In this document: positions 27,053 to 32,902 of the stretch, piece by piece | Numbering within the stretch: position 1 is the stretch's first letter | How the letters are laid out: each line of letters opens with the position of its first letter | From: Planctomycetota bacterium | Lineage (GTDB): Bacteria > Planctomycetota > UBA1135 > GCA-002686595 | Direction of reading: 5' to 3' | NCBI GenBank assembly: GCA_016872795.1 | Contig: VGYZ01000037.1 | Location: 1 to 32,902, forward strand | DNA: 32,902 nt | Notes under the pieces: generated by a model | The model's input: only the letters and a program-made list of their open reading frames with translations | Told to the model about the DNA's origin: nothing | Databases searched by the model: none | Program-made: the position numbers and the translations under genes

Positions 27053-28156
27053 ATGACGCAGAACCGCCCGACGAACTACTGGGACTACATCAAAGTCGAG
27101 GAGCTTCTGGCGCTGCAGAGGGGGCTGGAGCGGACGGACGCGGGGGTGTCGAACGACGAGGTGATGTTCATCACCGTCCATCAGGTGTACGAGCTGTGGT
27201 TCAAGCTCGTGCTGCGCGAGATGCGCTCGGCGCGCGACCTGTTCGCGCGGCCGCAAGTTGCGGAGCAGGAGCTCTCCGGCGCGGTGCGCGGCATGAAGCG
27301 CATCACGACGATCTTCCGGCTGTGCGTCGACCACTTCCAAGTGATGGAGACGCTCACCACGCGCGAGTACCTCGCCTTCCGCGACAAGCTGATGGGGGCC
27401 TCGGGCTTCCAGAGCGCGCAGCTGCGGCAGATCGAGATCCTGTTCGGGCTCGACGACAGCGCGCGCATTCCGCTCGGCGTCGACGGCGACTACAAGCAGG
27501 CGCTGCGCAGCTTCGGTGGGGGTGCGTCGCCCGCGCTCGCGCGCGTCGAGCGCTCGCTCGCAGACACGCCGACGCTCAAGGGCGCGATCGAAGACTGGCT
27601 CTTCCGCACGCCGATCGACGGCGTGGGTCCGCACGAGCCGGGGGCCGAGGCCGCGCTCGCGCGCTTCGCCGAGAAGTTCCTCGCGGCGCACGCGCGCTGC
27701 GTCGACGCGGCTCGCGACCGTGCGCTGGCCCTCGACTGGGGCGACGCCGACCGCTCGCGTCTCGCCGAGCGCTACGAGACCGAGAAGCGCTCGACGCGCG
27801 CCTTCCTCGAGCCCGAGGACATGCGCACGCGCCGCATCCGCTGCGCGATGATCTTCATCGAGACGTATCGCGACTTGCCGCTGCTCGCATGGCCGCGCGA
27901 GGTGCTCGACGCGCTGGTCGAGCTCGAGCAGCTGTTCGTGATCTTCCGCCAGCGCCACGCCCGCATGGTGGAGCGCGTCATCGGCCGCCGTACGGGCACC
28001 GGCGGCTCGGCGGGCGTCGAGTACCTCGACAACACCGCGCTCGCCTATCGCATCTTCCGCGACCTGTGGGCCGTGCGCACGCTGCAGGTGCCGCACCTGG
28101 CCGCCCCGCCGCTCGACAACGCGGACTTTTATCGGTTCTCGCGGGGCAAGGGATGA
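27053..28156 (+). CDS. kynA: Tryptophan 2,3-dioxygenase
   Basis: 367 residues. Heme enzyme that opens tryptophan to N-formylkynurenine, the first step of the kynurenine route. Seen are the N-terminal NYWDYIKVEELLALQ, the distal-pocket His43 (VHQVYELWFKL), the substrate-binding segment with Arg110 (FRDKLMGASGFQSAQLRQIE) and the axial heme ligand His302 (FRQRHARMVERVIG), followed by the substrate-carboxylate loop RRTGTGGSAGVEYL. It is longer than the compact ~280-residue bacterial enzymes because of an insertion around residues 150-260, as in larger family members. ATG 27053 has GAAGG 7 nt upstream; the frame extends to GTG 27029, but that codon overlaps the -10 box. The stop overlaps the DinB-like gene (ATGA). 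Confidence 0.96.
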   Translation: MTQNRPTNYWDYIKVEELLALQRGLERTDAGVSNDEVMFITVHQVYELWFKLVLREMRSARDLFARPQVAEQELSGAVRGMKRITTIFRLCVDHFQVMETLTTREYLAFRDKLMGASGFQSAQLRQIEILFGLDDSARIPLGVDGDYKQALRSFGGGASPALARVERSLADTPTLKGAIEDWLFRTPIDGVGPHEPGAEAALARFAEKFLAAHARCVDAARDRALALDWGDADRSRLAERYETEKRSTRAFLEPEDMRTRRIRCAMIFIETYRDLPLLAWPREVLDALVELEQLFVIFRQRHARMVERVIGRRTGTGGSAGVEYLDNTALAYRIFRDLWAVRTLQVPHLAAPPLDNADFYRFSRGKG

Positions 28157-28674
28157 CGCGCTTCGACCCGCGCGCCGACCTAGCGCAGCTCGACACGCTC
28201 TACGCGGAGATTCGCTCCTGGCTCGCCCTGCCGCGCGAGCGCGTGCTCCGCGTCGCCCCCGCGCTCTCGGGCTGGAATGCGGAGCAGCATGTCGTCCACT
28301 GCTCGCTGGCGAACGAGCTCGTTGGCCGGAACCTCAAGAACCTGCTGAAGGGCTCAGGGATGCTGGTAGTCGACACGGGCGAGCCCATCGAAGGCGCCCT
28401 GGAGATCCTCGCCTCGGGCTGCATTCCGCGCGGAACGGCGCAGGCCCCGCGCATCGTGCGCCCACCGGAGCTCGTCGAGCGCGCGTACCTGCTGGAGTGG
28501 CTCGACGGCAACGAGCGCGAGTTCGCCGAGGCGAAGCAGCGTCTCGACGAGCTGCTCGACGCGCCCAAGCGCATCCCGCACCAGATCCTCGGCCCGCTCA
28601 CGGCCGTGCAGTGGCTGCGCTTCGCCGCGGTCCACACCGCACATCACATGTCGATCGCCCGCGAGCTGCTGTAG
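28153..28674 (+). CDS. DinB/DUF1569-like putative metal-dependent protein
   Basis: 173 residues. The layout is a DinB-type four-helix bundle: the first metal-binding His is in GWNAEQHVVHCSLANE (His49, with His46 nearby), and a C-terminal HxxxH is in FAAVHTAHHMSIARELL (His161 and His165). Three histidines in these positions are the hallmark of the DinB/YfiT superfamily, whose members include thiol-dependent transferases, isomerases and hydrolases. It starts in an ATGA overlap with the tryptophan dioxygenase gene, so the two should be made together, suggesting a role in or next to tryptophan breakdown. No kynurenine formamidase is seen in the window. The enzymatic role is inference only. Confidence 0.8.
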   Translation: MTRFDPRADLAQLDTLYAEIRSWLALPRERVLRVAPALSGWNAEQHVVHCSLANELVGRNLKNLLKGSGMLVVDTGEPIEGALEILASGCIPRGTAQAPRIVRPPELVERAYLLEWLDGNEREFAEAKQRLDELLDAPKRIPHQILGPLTAVQWLRFAAVHTAHHMSIARELL

Positions 28675-28681
28675 CCAGCCC

Positions 28682-28756
28682 TCAGCGCGCCAGCCAGCCG
28701 AGCACGGCGAACCACGCGATCCAGAACAGGCGACAGCGGACGATGCGGTCGAGCAT
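28682..28756 (-). CDS. Possible 24-residue membrane microprotein
   Basis: The minus-strand reading MLDRIVRCRLFWIAWFAVLG then WLAR is a short basic N-terminus followed by a Trp/Phe-rich hydrophobic helix. GAGGA lies about 10 nt before the ATG (28756). It is downstream of and on the same strand as the WYL regulator (end 28870), after the inverted repeat at 28803-28825. Short ORFs of this length arise easily by chance, so the ribosome-binding site and amphipathic layout are only suggestive. Confidence 0.35.
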   Translation of the reverse strand: MLDRIVRCRLFWIAWFAVLGWLAR

Positions 28757-28802
28757 GACTTGAGTCCTCACTTGGGTTGCGAGCGCGCACTCTCGCCTCC
28801 AA

Positions 28803-28825
28803 CCTTGGACAATGGCTGTCCAAGG
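28803..28825. other. Perfect 8-bp inverted repeat downstream of the WYL gene
   Basis: CCTTGGAC (28803-28810) and GTCCAAGG (28818-28825) flank a 7-nt loop. It lies 45 nt beyond the WYL-regulator stop codon and 47 nt before the microprotein ATG. No T-tract follows on the minus strand. Half-copies (GGTCCAA) continue on the right side. It may be a terminator-like stem or a protein-binding palindrome. Confidence 0.45.
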
Positions 28826-28869
28826 TCCAATCCGATCGAGGTTTCACCCTCGCGTCCGGCGTCCCGGCC

Positions 28870-29874
28870 TCAGCGGTGCGCCTGCGCCATGCGCGCGGCC
28901 TGTTCGCGCACATCGCGACGCAGGCTCGCCGGCTCGCGGACCTCGACCGTGCCGCCGTAGCGCAGCACCTGCCGCGCCACCTCGAACAGCGTGTTCGAGA
29001 GGAACGAAAGCGTCGCCGAGCCGTTCCTGTGCTTGCGGACGACCTGCTTCTTGGCCCACGAGCGCTCGTCCGCGATGTGCGCGTGCTCCGGCGGAAAGAA
29101 GAGCTCGACCGACTCCGGCTTGCCCTGCCCGTGCATGGCGTTGAAGCCGTGCTCGAAGTAGGCCTGCGCCGAAAACGAGGGATCGACCTCGAAGCTCTCC
29201 TCCGTGCGCGCCGCGCGGCGGATGCGCGGCAGGTAGAAGAGCGCGAAGTGCCGGCCGTTCTGCGTGCGGCCGACGAGGAACCACTCGCGGTCGCGCACGA
29301 CGAGCAGGTAGGGGTCGATGCGGCGCGTCTCGGCGCGGCCCTTGCTCGGCGTGAAGTAGTCGATGTCGAGCTTGCGGTGCGAGAGGATCGCACCGACGAG
29401 CTCGCTCCATGTGCGCGTCGGAATCGGCGTGGCCGGCAGTCCGCCGAAGTGCACGGCCTGCGCGGCGAGCGCGTGTCTTGCGCGCAGGCTCTTGGGTAGG
29501 GAGCCGAGCACGCGATCGAAGGCGCCGCGCAGCTCGACCGCCAGCGGCGTCCCCTCGTACTGCGCCACGGCGTTCTCCGTCACCATCAGCGCGAACAGGT
29601 CGCGCTCGGACAGCGCCGTGGCCGGAATCTGGAAGCTCGCTTCGCTGTAGCGAAAGCCCTTGCGGCTCGCGTCGTACTCGATCGGCGCGGCGAGCTCGTC
29701 GCGCATCGCGTCGATGTCGCGATAGATCGACTTCGACGACACGCCGCAGGCCTTGGCCAGCTTGGAGGCGCTCGGGAAGTTGCCCTCGCGCAGGAGCGCG
29801 TCGATCAGGTGAATGCGCTTCCAGCGCGAGAGATAGTCCCCGTCGGGACCGCGGTAGAAGGCGGGCGGGCGCAT
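28870..29874 (-). CDS. WYL-domain transcriptional regulator
   Basis: 334 residues. An N-terminal helix-turn-helix (about 17-60: SRWKRIHLIDALLREGNFPS, LAKACGVSSKSIYRDIDAMR) is followed by a linker. The WYL ligand-binding domain is at about 150-235, with RRIDPYLLVVRDREWFLVGR (the W-Y-L triad reads W198-F199-L200) and the upstream arginine-rich strand. A WCX-type C-terminal region about 250-330 completes the usual architecture. WYL regulators control transcription in response to small ligands or nucleic acids. ATG 29874 is chosen; the frame extends to 29928, but the upstream part overlaps the -10 box TAGCAT at 29914-29909. No obvious target operon other than the adjacent microprotein ORF, so possibly autoregulatory. 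Confidence 0.92.
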   Translation of the reverse strand: MRPPAFYRGPDGDYLSRWKRIHLIDALLREGNFPSASKLAKACGVSSKSIYRDIDAMRDELAAPIEYDASRKGFRYSEASFQIPATALSERDLFALMVTENAVAQYEGTPLAVELRGAFDRVLGSLPKSLRARHALAAQAVHFGGLPATPIPTRTWSELVGAILSHRKLDIDYFTPSKGRAETRRIDPYLLVVRDREWFLVGRTQNGRHFALFYLPRIRRAARTEESFEVDPSFSAQAYFEHGFNAMHGQGKPESVELFFPPEHAHIADERSWAKKQVVRKHRNGSATLSFLSNTLFEVARQVLRYGGTVEVREPASLRRDVREQAARMAQAHR

Positions 29875-29908
29875 GGAATCCGTCGCGGTGCGAGCGCGCG
29901 GCACTCGA

Positions 29909-29914
29909 ATGCTA
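29909..29914 (-). promoter_or_regulatory. Putative -10 element (TAGCAT) of the WYL regulator gene
   Basis: The minus-strand GGGGCTAGCATT has the same GCTAGCAT core as the nrdA promoter, 34 nt before the ATG. No good -35 hexamer. The rest of the 150-nt divergent gap to 30030 shows nothing recognisable. Confidence 0.35.
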
Positions 29915-30030
29915 GCCCCGCCGCGCACGGGGCTCCATTCGACTCCCCCGCCGGCCCGTCAACTCCGATCTGGAAAGTGGGGAATAGGGGGTCGGTGGGT
30001 GCTCGGCCGTCAGTCTCTCGTCCTACTCAC

Positions 30031-30060
30031 TTGTGCAACTCGCGAAAACGTGCCTAGCGT
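30031..30060 (+). promoter_or_regulatory. Predicted promoter (TTGTGC-18-TAGCGT) of the right-edge gene set
   Basis: TTGTGC (30031-30036) and CCTAGCGT with hexamer TAGCGT (30055-30060), 18 bp apart, repeat the nrdA promoter almost exactly. The predicted start at about 30067 leaves about 12 nt before the TTG start codon at 30079. Confidence 0.5.
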
Positions 30061-30078
30061 CCGGGTGTAGGTCCCAGC

Positions 30079-30786
30079 TTGGCACGTCGATCCTCCCACT
30101 GTCGCGAAGTAGCCACCGAGCGCCCCCAGCGCGTCGCACCGGGCACTGCGTTGCCCAAGCCCCCGAGCGTCACTCTGGAGAGAGGCGCGACCGCCTCGCT
30201 GCTCGATCCAGACTTGCCGCCCGAATCGGGCAGCCCGCCGCCGCCGGGGAGCGCGCGCGCGTTTCTGCGGCGCATCTGCGACGGCGACCCGCTCGGGCTC
30301 GCGCTGGCCGTGCGCGAGCGCATGGCCGCGCGGGCGCTGCTCGTCGAACCGGCGCTCGTGGGCGACAAGGTGGCGGCGCGCGCGGCGTTCGAGATGGCGT
30401 GCGACGGCCGCTGGCAGGACGCGCCGGAGCGCCTGCGCGAGTGGATCGACCGCGGGCTCGCGCGCGAGGTCGAGGACCAGCGCGCGGCGCTCGAGCACCC
30501 GATCCCATCTGCACCGGGCCCGTTCCTCGCGGCCGTGGCCGAGCGCGTCGGGCTCGACGCGTTGCTCATGAACGAGGGCGCGGTCGTCTTCAACGGCCTG
30601 CCCACGAGCGTACGACACGCCTTCTACGCGACTTTCGTGCGCGGCCAGTCGACCGACGACCTCGTGGCCACCGGCCACGCGGATCTCGCCACCATTCGCC
30701 GTCGCCTGCGCTGCGCGCTGCTCTCGATCGCTCGCCTGAGGCCTAGCGAGGTCGATCCTCAGGATAGGAGTTCCAGCGATGAGTGA
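30079..30786 (+). CDS. Divergent sigma-70-like helix-turn-helix protein
   Basis: 235 residues from TTG 30079, the first usable start after the predicted promoter. The first 60 residues are Pro/Arg-rich and look disordered. Residues about 61-140 (RICDGDPLGLALAVRERM, APERLREWIDRGLAREVEDQ) loosely follow sigma region 2, including a helix like the R-x-W-L-x-R-I-A-R element. Residues about 172-220 (FNGLPTSVRHAFYATFVRGQ, STDDLVATGHADLATIRRRL) parallel sigma region 4, namely L-P-x-x-x-R followed by a helix-turn-helix. Both regions lack many usual residues, so it may be a dedicated sigma factor for few promoters or a repurposed DNA-binding protein. It overlaps the next gene by 8 nt. Sigma kinship is an inference from pattern only. 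Confidence 0.6.
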   Translation: MARRSSHCREVATERPQRVAPGTALPKPPSVTLERGATASLLDPDLPPESGSPPPPGSARAFLRRICDGDPLGLALAVRERMAARALLVEPALVGDKVAARAAFEMACDGRWQDAPERLREWIDRGLAREVEDQRAALEHPIPSAPGPFLAAVAERVGLDALLMNEGAVVFNGLPTSVRHAFYATFVRGQSTDDLVATGHADLATIRRRLRCALLSIARLRPSEVDPQDRSSSDE

Positions 30787-31702
30787 GCTCGCCGCACTGC
30801 ACCCGGAGATCGAAGGTCTGCTGCGCGAAATCGCGGCCGACCCCGAGTCCAACCTGTTGCGCCTCCCGCGCGCGGACCTAGCCCGCAGCCTGCGCGCCGG
30901 CACCCTCCCCGACCGCGCCCCGACCACCGGCCTGCGCCCCGCCGAACGCGAGCTCATGCGCACCTGCCGTGACGAAGTCGCCTACCTCTTGCTCCTCGCC
31001 TGCTACCACCAGCAGACGAACGCACCCCAGAACCGCTACATCGTCTATTCGACGCGGGTCAACGGCGACATCTCCGAGGACATGGACGTCCGGTGGATGC
31101 GACTCGCCCGAAAGAAGCTCGGAATGGAGTCCGACGCAAGGCTGACAGAGGCGTTTTCCCTGCTGGCGCGCTGCGCTTCCGTGGACGGACGGGGTTGGCC
31201 GACCATGTTCGAGCTAGCGGCAGCTTCGGCGCGACTTGTCCCCTCGACCACGCCGCGCAACTACGCGGCCTTGGGCCTCATGCTTGGCGGTAGGGCTCGC
31301 ACCGGCGTACGCATGCTCAAAGGACTCCGCTACGACGCGCCCAGAATGCAATTGATGGCAGCCTGCAACCGGGTCTTTGGTCTCGAAAAATGCGGACGTC
31401 TGGACCTCGCCTACGACGCGATCCTCACGTCGGAGTGGTGCGACATCGGCGCACTGACGAGAGCCTTCTTCGGAGTCAGTCTTGCTGCCCAGGTGGGACG
31501 ATCCTCGGAGACGATCCGGTGGGCGTCCGAGTTGAAGCACCTGTCGCCGACGCGTTACAATCTCGCCACGCTGCTCAGGGGCCTTCGGGCGAGAAGAACC
31601 ATCGGTACGTGGGCGCCGACCCCTGATGCGTTCGCAACTCTCGATCAGGCAAGTAGGGTCGTCGGAGGCCCAGTGGAGGAAATCAGAGATGCATTCATGT
31701 AG
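30779..31702 (+). CDS. Helical protein of unknown function, coupled to the sigma-like gene
   Basis: 307 residues. AGGAG lies 8 nt before ATG 30779, and the start overlaps the preceding gene by 8 nt (ATGAGTGA). No signal peptide. The composition suggests an all-alpha protein, and residues about 190-265 (ACNRVFGLEKCGRLDLAYDA, AQVGRSSETIRWASELKHLS) read like TPR-type helical pairs. No family recognised. Codon use is typical at the beginning but becomes clearly less GC3-rich after about 31100. It may bind or regulate the sigma-like protein, as partners encoded directly downstream of sigma factors often do. Confidence 0.7.
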   Translation: MSELAALHPEIEGLLREIAADPESNLLRLPRADLARSLRAGTLPDRAPTTGLRPAERELMRTCRDEVAYLLLLACYHQQTNAPQNRYIVYSTRVNGDISEDMDVRWMRLARKKLGMESDARLTEAFSLLARCASVDGRGWPTMFELAAASARLVPSTTPRNYAALGLMLGGRARTGVRMLKGLRYDAPRMQLMAACNRVFGLEKCGRLDLAYDAILTSEWCDIGALTRAFFGVSLAAQVGRSSETIRWASELKHLSPTRYNLATLLRGLRARRTIGTWAPTPDAFATLDQASRVVGGPVEEIRDAFM

Positions 31703-31865
31703 GGCGATTGTTCTGTTGTGCTTCGTGGCGTTGGCGCCTCACATAGCGAGTGTGCTACAGCCGTGCTTCGCGATCCAAATGGGCCACGACGTCGCGCCGC
31801 CGATGACATTCTCAGCATCGATGCCCGTGCGCCTGCCTGCCGCGTCTCAACCGCGAACCCCATAG
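31689..31865 (+). CDS. Possible small secreted peptide
   Basis: 58 residues: MHSCRAIVLLCFVALAPHIA and on, a signal-peptide-like start, then a short Pro/Ala-rich tail. GGAGGA lies about 8 nt before ATG 31689, a better ribosome-binding site than most genes here. It overlaps the end of the previous gene by 14 nt and ends 5 nt before the next start, filling the gap exactly, which favours a real gene in a tight operon. No homologue recognised. Confidence 0.45.
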   Translation: MHSCRAIVLLCFVALAPHIASVLQPCFAIQMGHDVAPPMTFSASMPVRLPAASQPRTP

Positions 31866-31870
31866 TTGCC

Positions 31871-32902
31871 ATGAGGAACAGCCGTCTAACGATCATCCTT
31901 GGGTTAGCGGCCGCGATCGGCGCTCTGTGCCTGCTTCGTTGGGCGCAGACGCCTCTCGATGCGGCGTCGGCAGACCGCCGAGACATCCCGGAGATAGCGC
32001 CGCCAGCCCCAGTGCAACCATCGGAGCAGCTCGAGAGGACGCCGCCGAGCACGGCCGCGACCACTGGCCGTGCCGTCCTCGTGCTGCGCACGCCAGAGGG
32101 CGATCCGATCGAGGGCGCCGAGATCCTGATCGTTCGAAGCAGGCGCATCTCCCTCCGCGACGCGATGCTGCAGCACGGCGCATCCCCTGATCCAACGAGC
32201 GTCCTATGGCGTGGAGTTTCTTCCACGACCGGCACCTGCGAGCTGCCCCGAGAGTTACAGGAGTACGAGTCACAGGAGCTCGAGTCACAGGAGTACGAGT
32301 CACAGGAGCTCGAGTCACAGGAGTTCGTCGAGGGCGCTTCGGAACTTGCGGTTTGGGTCGTAAAGCCGGAATTCAGGGCACTGTGTCTCGACCTGCGCGA
32401 GGCGCTGGATGCGGACGTGACGACTCTGGAGCCGGACCAGATCCCGCAGCATGCGCGGGTCGTCCTAGGCGAAGCACAGCAGGCCTCGCAGCTCGTCGTG
32501 ATCCAGCGGCTTGCGAGCATCTCGTCCCATCCAGACTCTTGGACCGACGTCACCGTCAGCGCCATCGAAATTGCGCATCCCTGTCCACAGACCCATGTCG
32601 TGCGGCTGATCCGGGCCGCCGTGAGCAACACCGTGCAAGCCCGAGCAACGGAGGCCTCTTCCGCCATTGCATCGGCGTCCGACGGGCAAAACGTGACGCT
32701 CAGCCTGAATGGCGCGTTCTCTGCGAGCGGCGTGGTCAAGGGCGATTCGTTCGATTCCGAGCACCCCGGGCTGGTTGAGTACTCGATACAAGATGGGGGT
32801 ACCGACGCGGTCGTGGCACGGACGAGGGTCGAGTCGAACGGTTCGTTCCAATTCGTTGAGCTCCCCGTGATCACAGCGATCACACATTCGTTCCGCTTCA
32901 TC
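31871..32902 (+). CDS. Exported protein with carboxypeptidase-regulatory-like domains (partial, 3' end outside window)
   Basis: ATG 31871 opens a frame that stays open for 344 codons to the window edge. A signal anchor (MRNSRLTIILGLAAAIGALC then LLRWA) is followed by a Pro-rich linker. TTGRAVLVLRTPEGDPIEGA (about 64-83) resembles a carboxypeptidase-regulatory/Ig-like repeat. Residues 131-150 are four copies of E(Y/L)ESQ, encoded by an exact 15-bp tandem repeat. Near the edge SASGVVKGDSF and RVESNGSFQFVELP look like the start and end of a second repeat of the same kind. Such modules occur in cell-surface proteins. Codons such as CTA and TTA are unusual for this genome. A long minus-strand frame over the same DNA is rejected because its product is Ser/Arg/Cys-rich antisense-like sequence. 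Confidence 0.72.
   Translation, partial: MRNSRLTIILGLAAAIGALCLLRWAQTPLDAASADRRDIPEIAPPAPVQPSEQLERTPPSTAATTGRAVLVLRTPEGDPIEGAEILIVRSRRISLRDAMLQHGASPDPTSVLWRGVSSTTGTCELPRELQEYESQELESQEYESQELESQEFVEGASELAVWVVKPEFRALCLDLREALDADVTTLEPDQIPQHARVVLGEAQQASQLVVIQRLASISSHPDSWTDVTVSAIEIAHPCPQTHVVRLIRAAVSNTVQARATEASSAIASASDGQNVTLSLNGAFSASGVVKGDSFDSEHPGLVEYSIQDGGTDAVVARTRVESNGSFQFVELPVITAITHSFRFI
32261..32320 (+). repeat. Four 15-bp tandem repeats inside the exported-protein gene
   Basis: Units alternate GAGTACGAGTCACAG and GAGCTCGAGTCACAG, giving an exact 30-bp repeat twice. The unit is a multiple of three, so copy-number change would lengthen or shorten the acidic, Gln/Ser-rich segment without a frameshift. 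Confidence 0.95.

Noticed and set aside
31645-32901. 418-codon minus-strand frame opposite the right-edge exported protein, with Cys/Ser repeats
   Set aside because: The repeats come from the 15-bp tandem unit read antisense. The plus frame has a signal anchor, regulatory-like domains and a tight operon position, so it is preferred.

Overview
This is a GC-rich window, roughly 70% G+C by eye with strong G/C bias at third codon positions. It most resembles a member of the Planctomycetota from a poorly characterised, high-GC lineage. The taxonomic hints are two secreted subtilases that share a Cys-containing C-terminal module of a type I associate with such genomes, an anti-sigma/VWA fusion beside a sigma-70 family gene, and several conserved membrane proteins of unknown function. 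The assignment is inference from recall, not from a database search. I saw no rRNA, tRNA, CRISPR array, insertion sequence or prophage.

Layout. Positions 1-5.6 kb (minus strand) hold the N-terminal part of a sugar phosphate isomerase/epimerase-like protein and two tandem paralogous secreted S8 serine proteases. 5.7-9.0 kb is carB (minus), ending at a good intrinsic terminator. A small plus-strand membrane/coiled-coil gene (9193-9453) meets a minus-strand operon of DUF4870 membrane protein, class I glutamine-amidotransferase-like hydrolase, two-TM membrane protein and aroB (13146 down to 9457); its last three genes overlap by 4 nt each. A ~600-bp non-coding region then carries a promoter and candidate paired NrdR operators ahead of nrdA-nrdB (class I ribonucleotide reductase, 13.8-17.3 kb). 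Next come a DUF4375/DMP19-like gene and a conserved membrane protein (plus), converging on a single-domain asparaginase-like gene and another conserved membrane protein (minus).

19.6-22.8 kb is an ECF-type sigma factor followed by one protein that fuses an anti-sigma-like N-terminus, a transmembrane helix and a von Willebrand A/YfbK-like extracytoplasmic region. A 6-TM potassium channel with a C-terminal zinc ribbon follows, then a three-gene overlapping membrane operon ending in DUF423 (23.8-25.9 kb). A minus-strand orphan secretin-like exported protein is divergent from a tryptophan 2,3-dioxygenase gene that overlaps a DinB/DUF1569-like gene. Then come a possible 24-codon membrane microprotein and a WYL regulator (minus).

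The right edge (30.03-32.9 kb) is the most accessory-looking part: a promoter, a divergent sigma-like HTH protein, an overlapping helical protein of unknown function, a small secretory peptide ORF, and the start of a large exported protein with carboxypeptidase-regulatory-like repeats and a 15-bp tandem repeat. Codon use becomes visibly less GC3-biased from about 31.1 kb onward.

Recurring themes are ATGA/GTGA gene overlaps, and a repeated extended -10-like motif close to GCTAnnnT, often a short distance upstream of start codons, which suggests short or absent 5' leaders. The strongest candidates for undescribed biology are the right-edge sigma-like gene cluster, the one-protein anti-sigma/VWA partner of the ECF sigma factor, and the dioxygenase-DinB pair.
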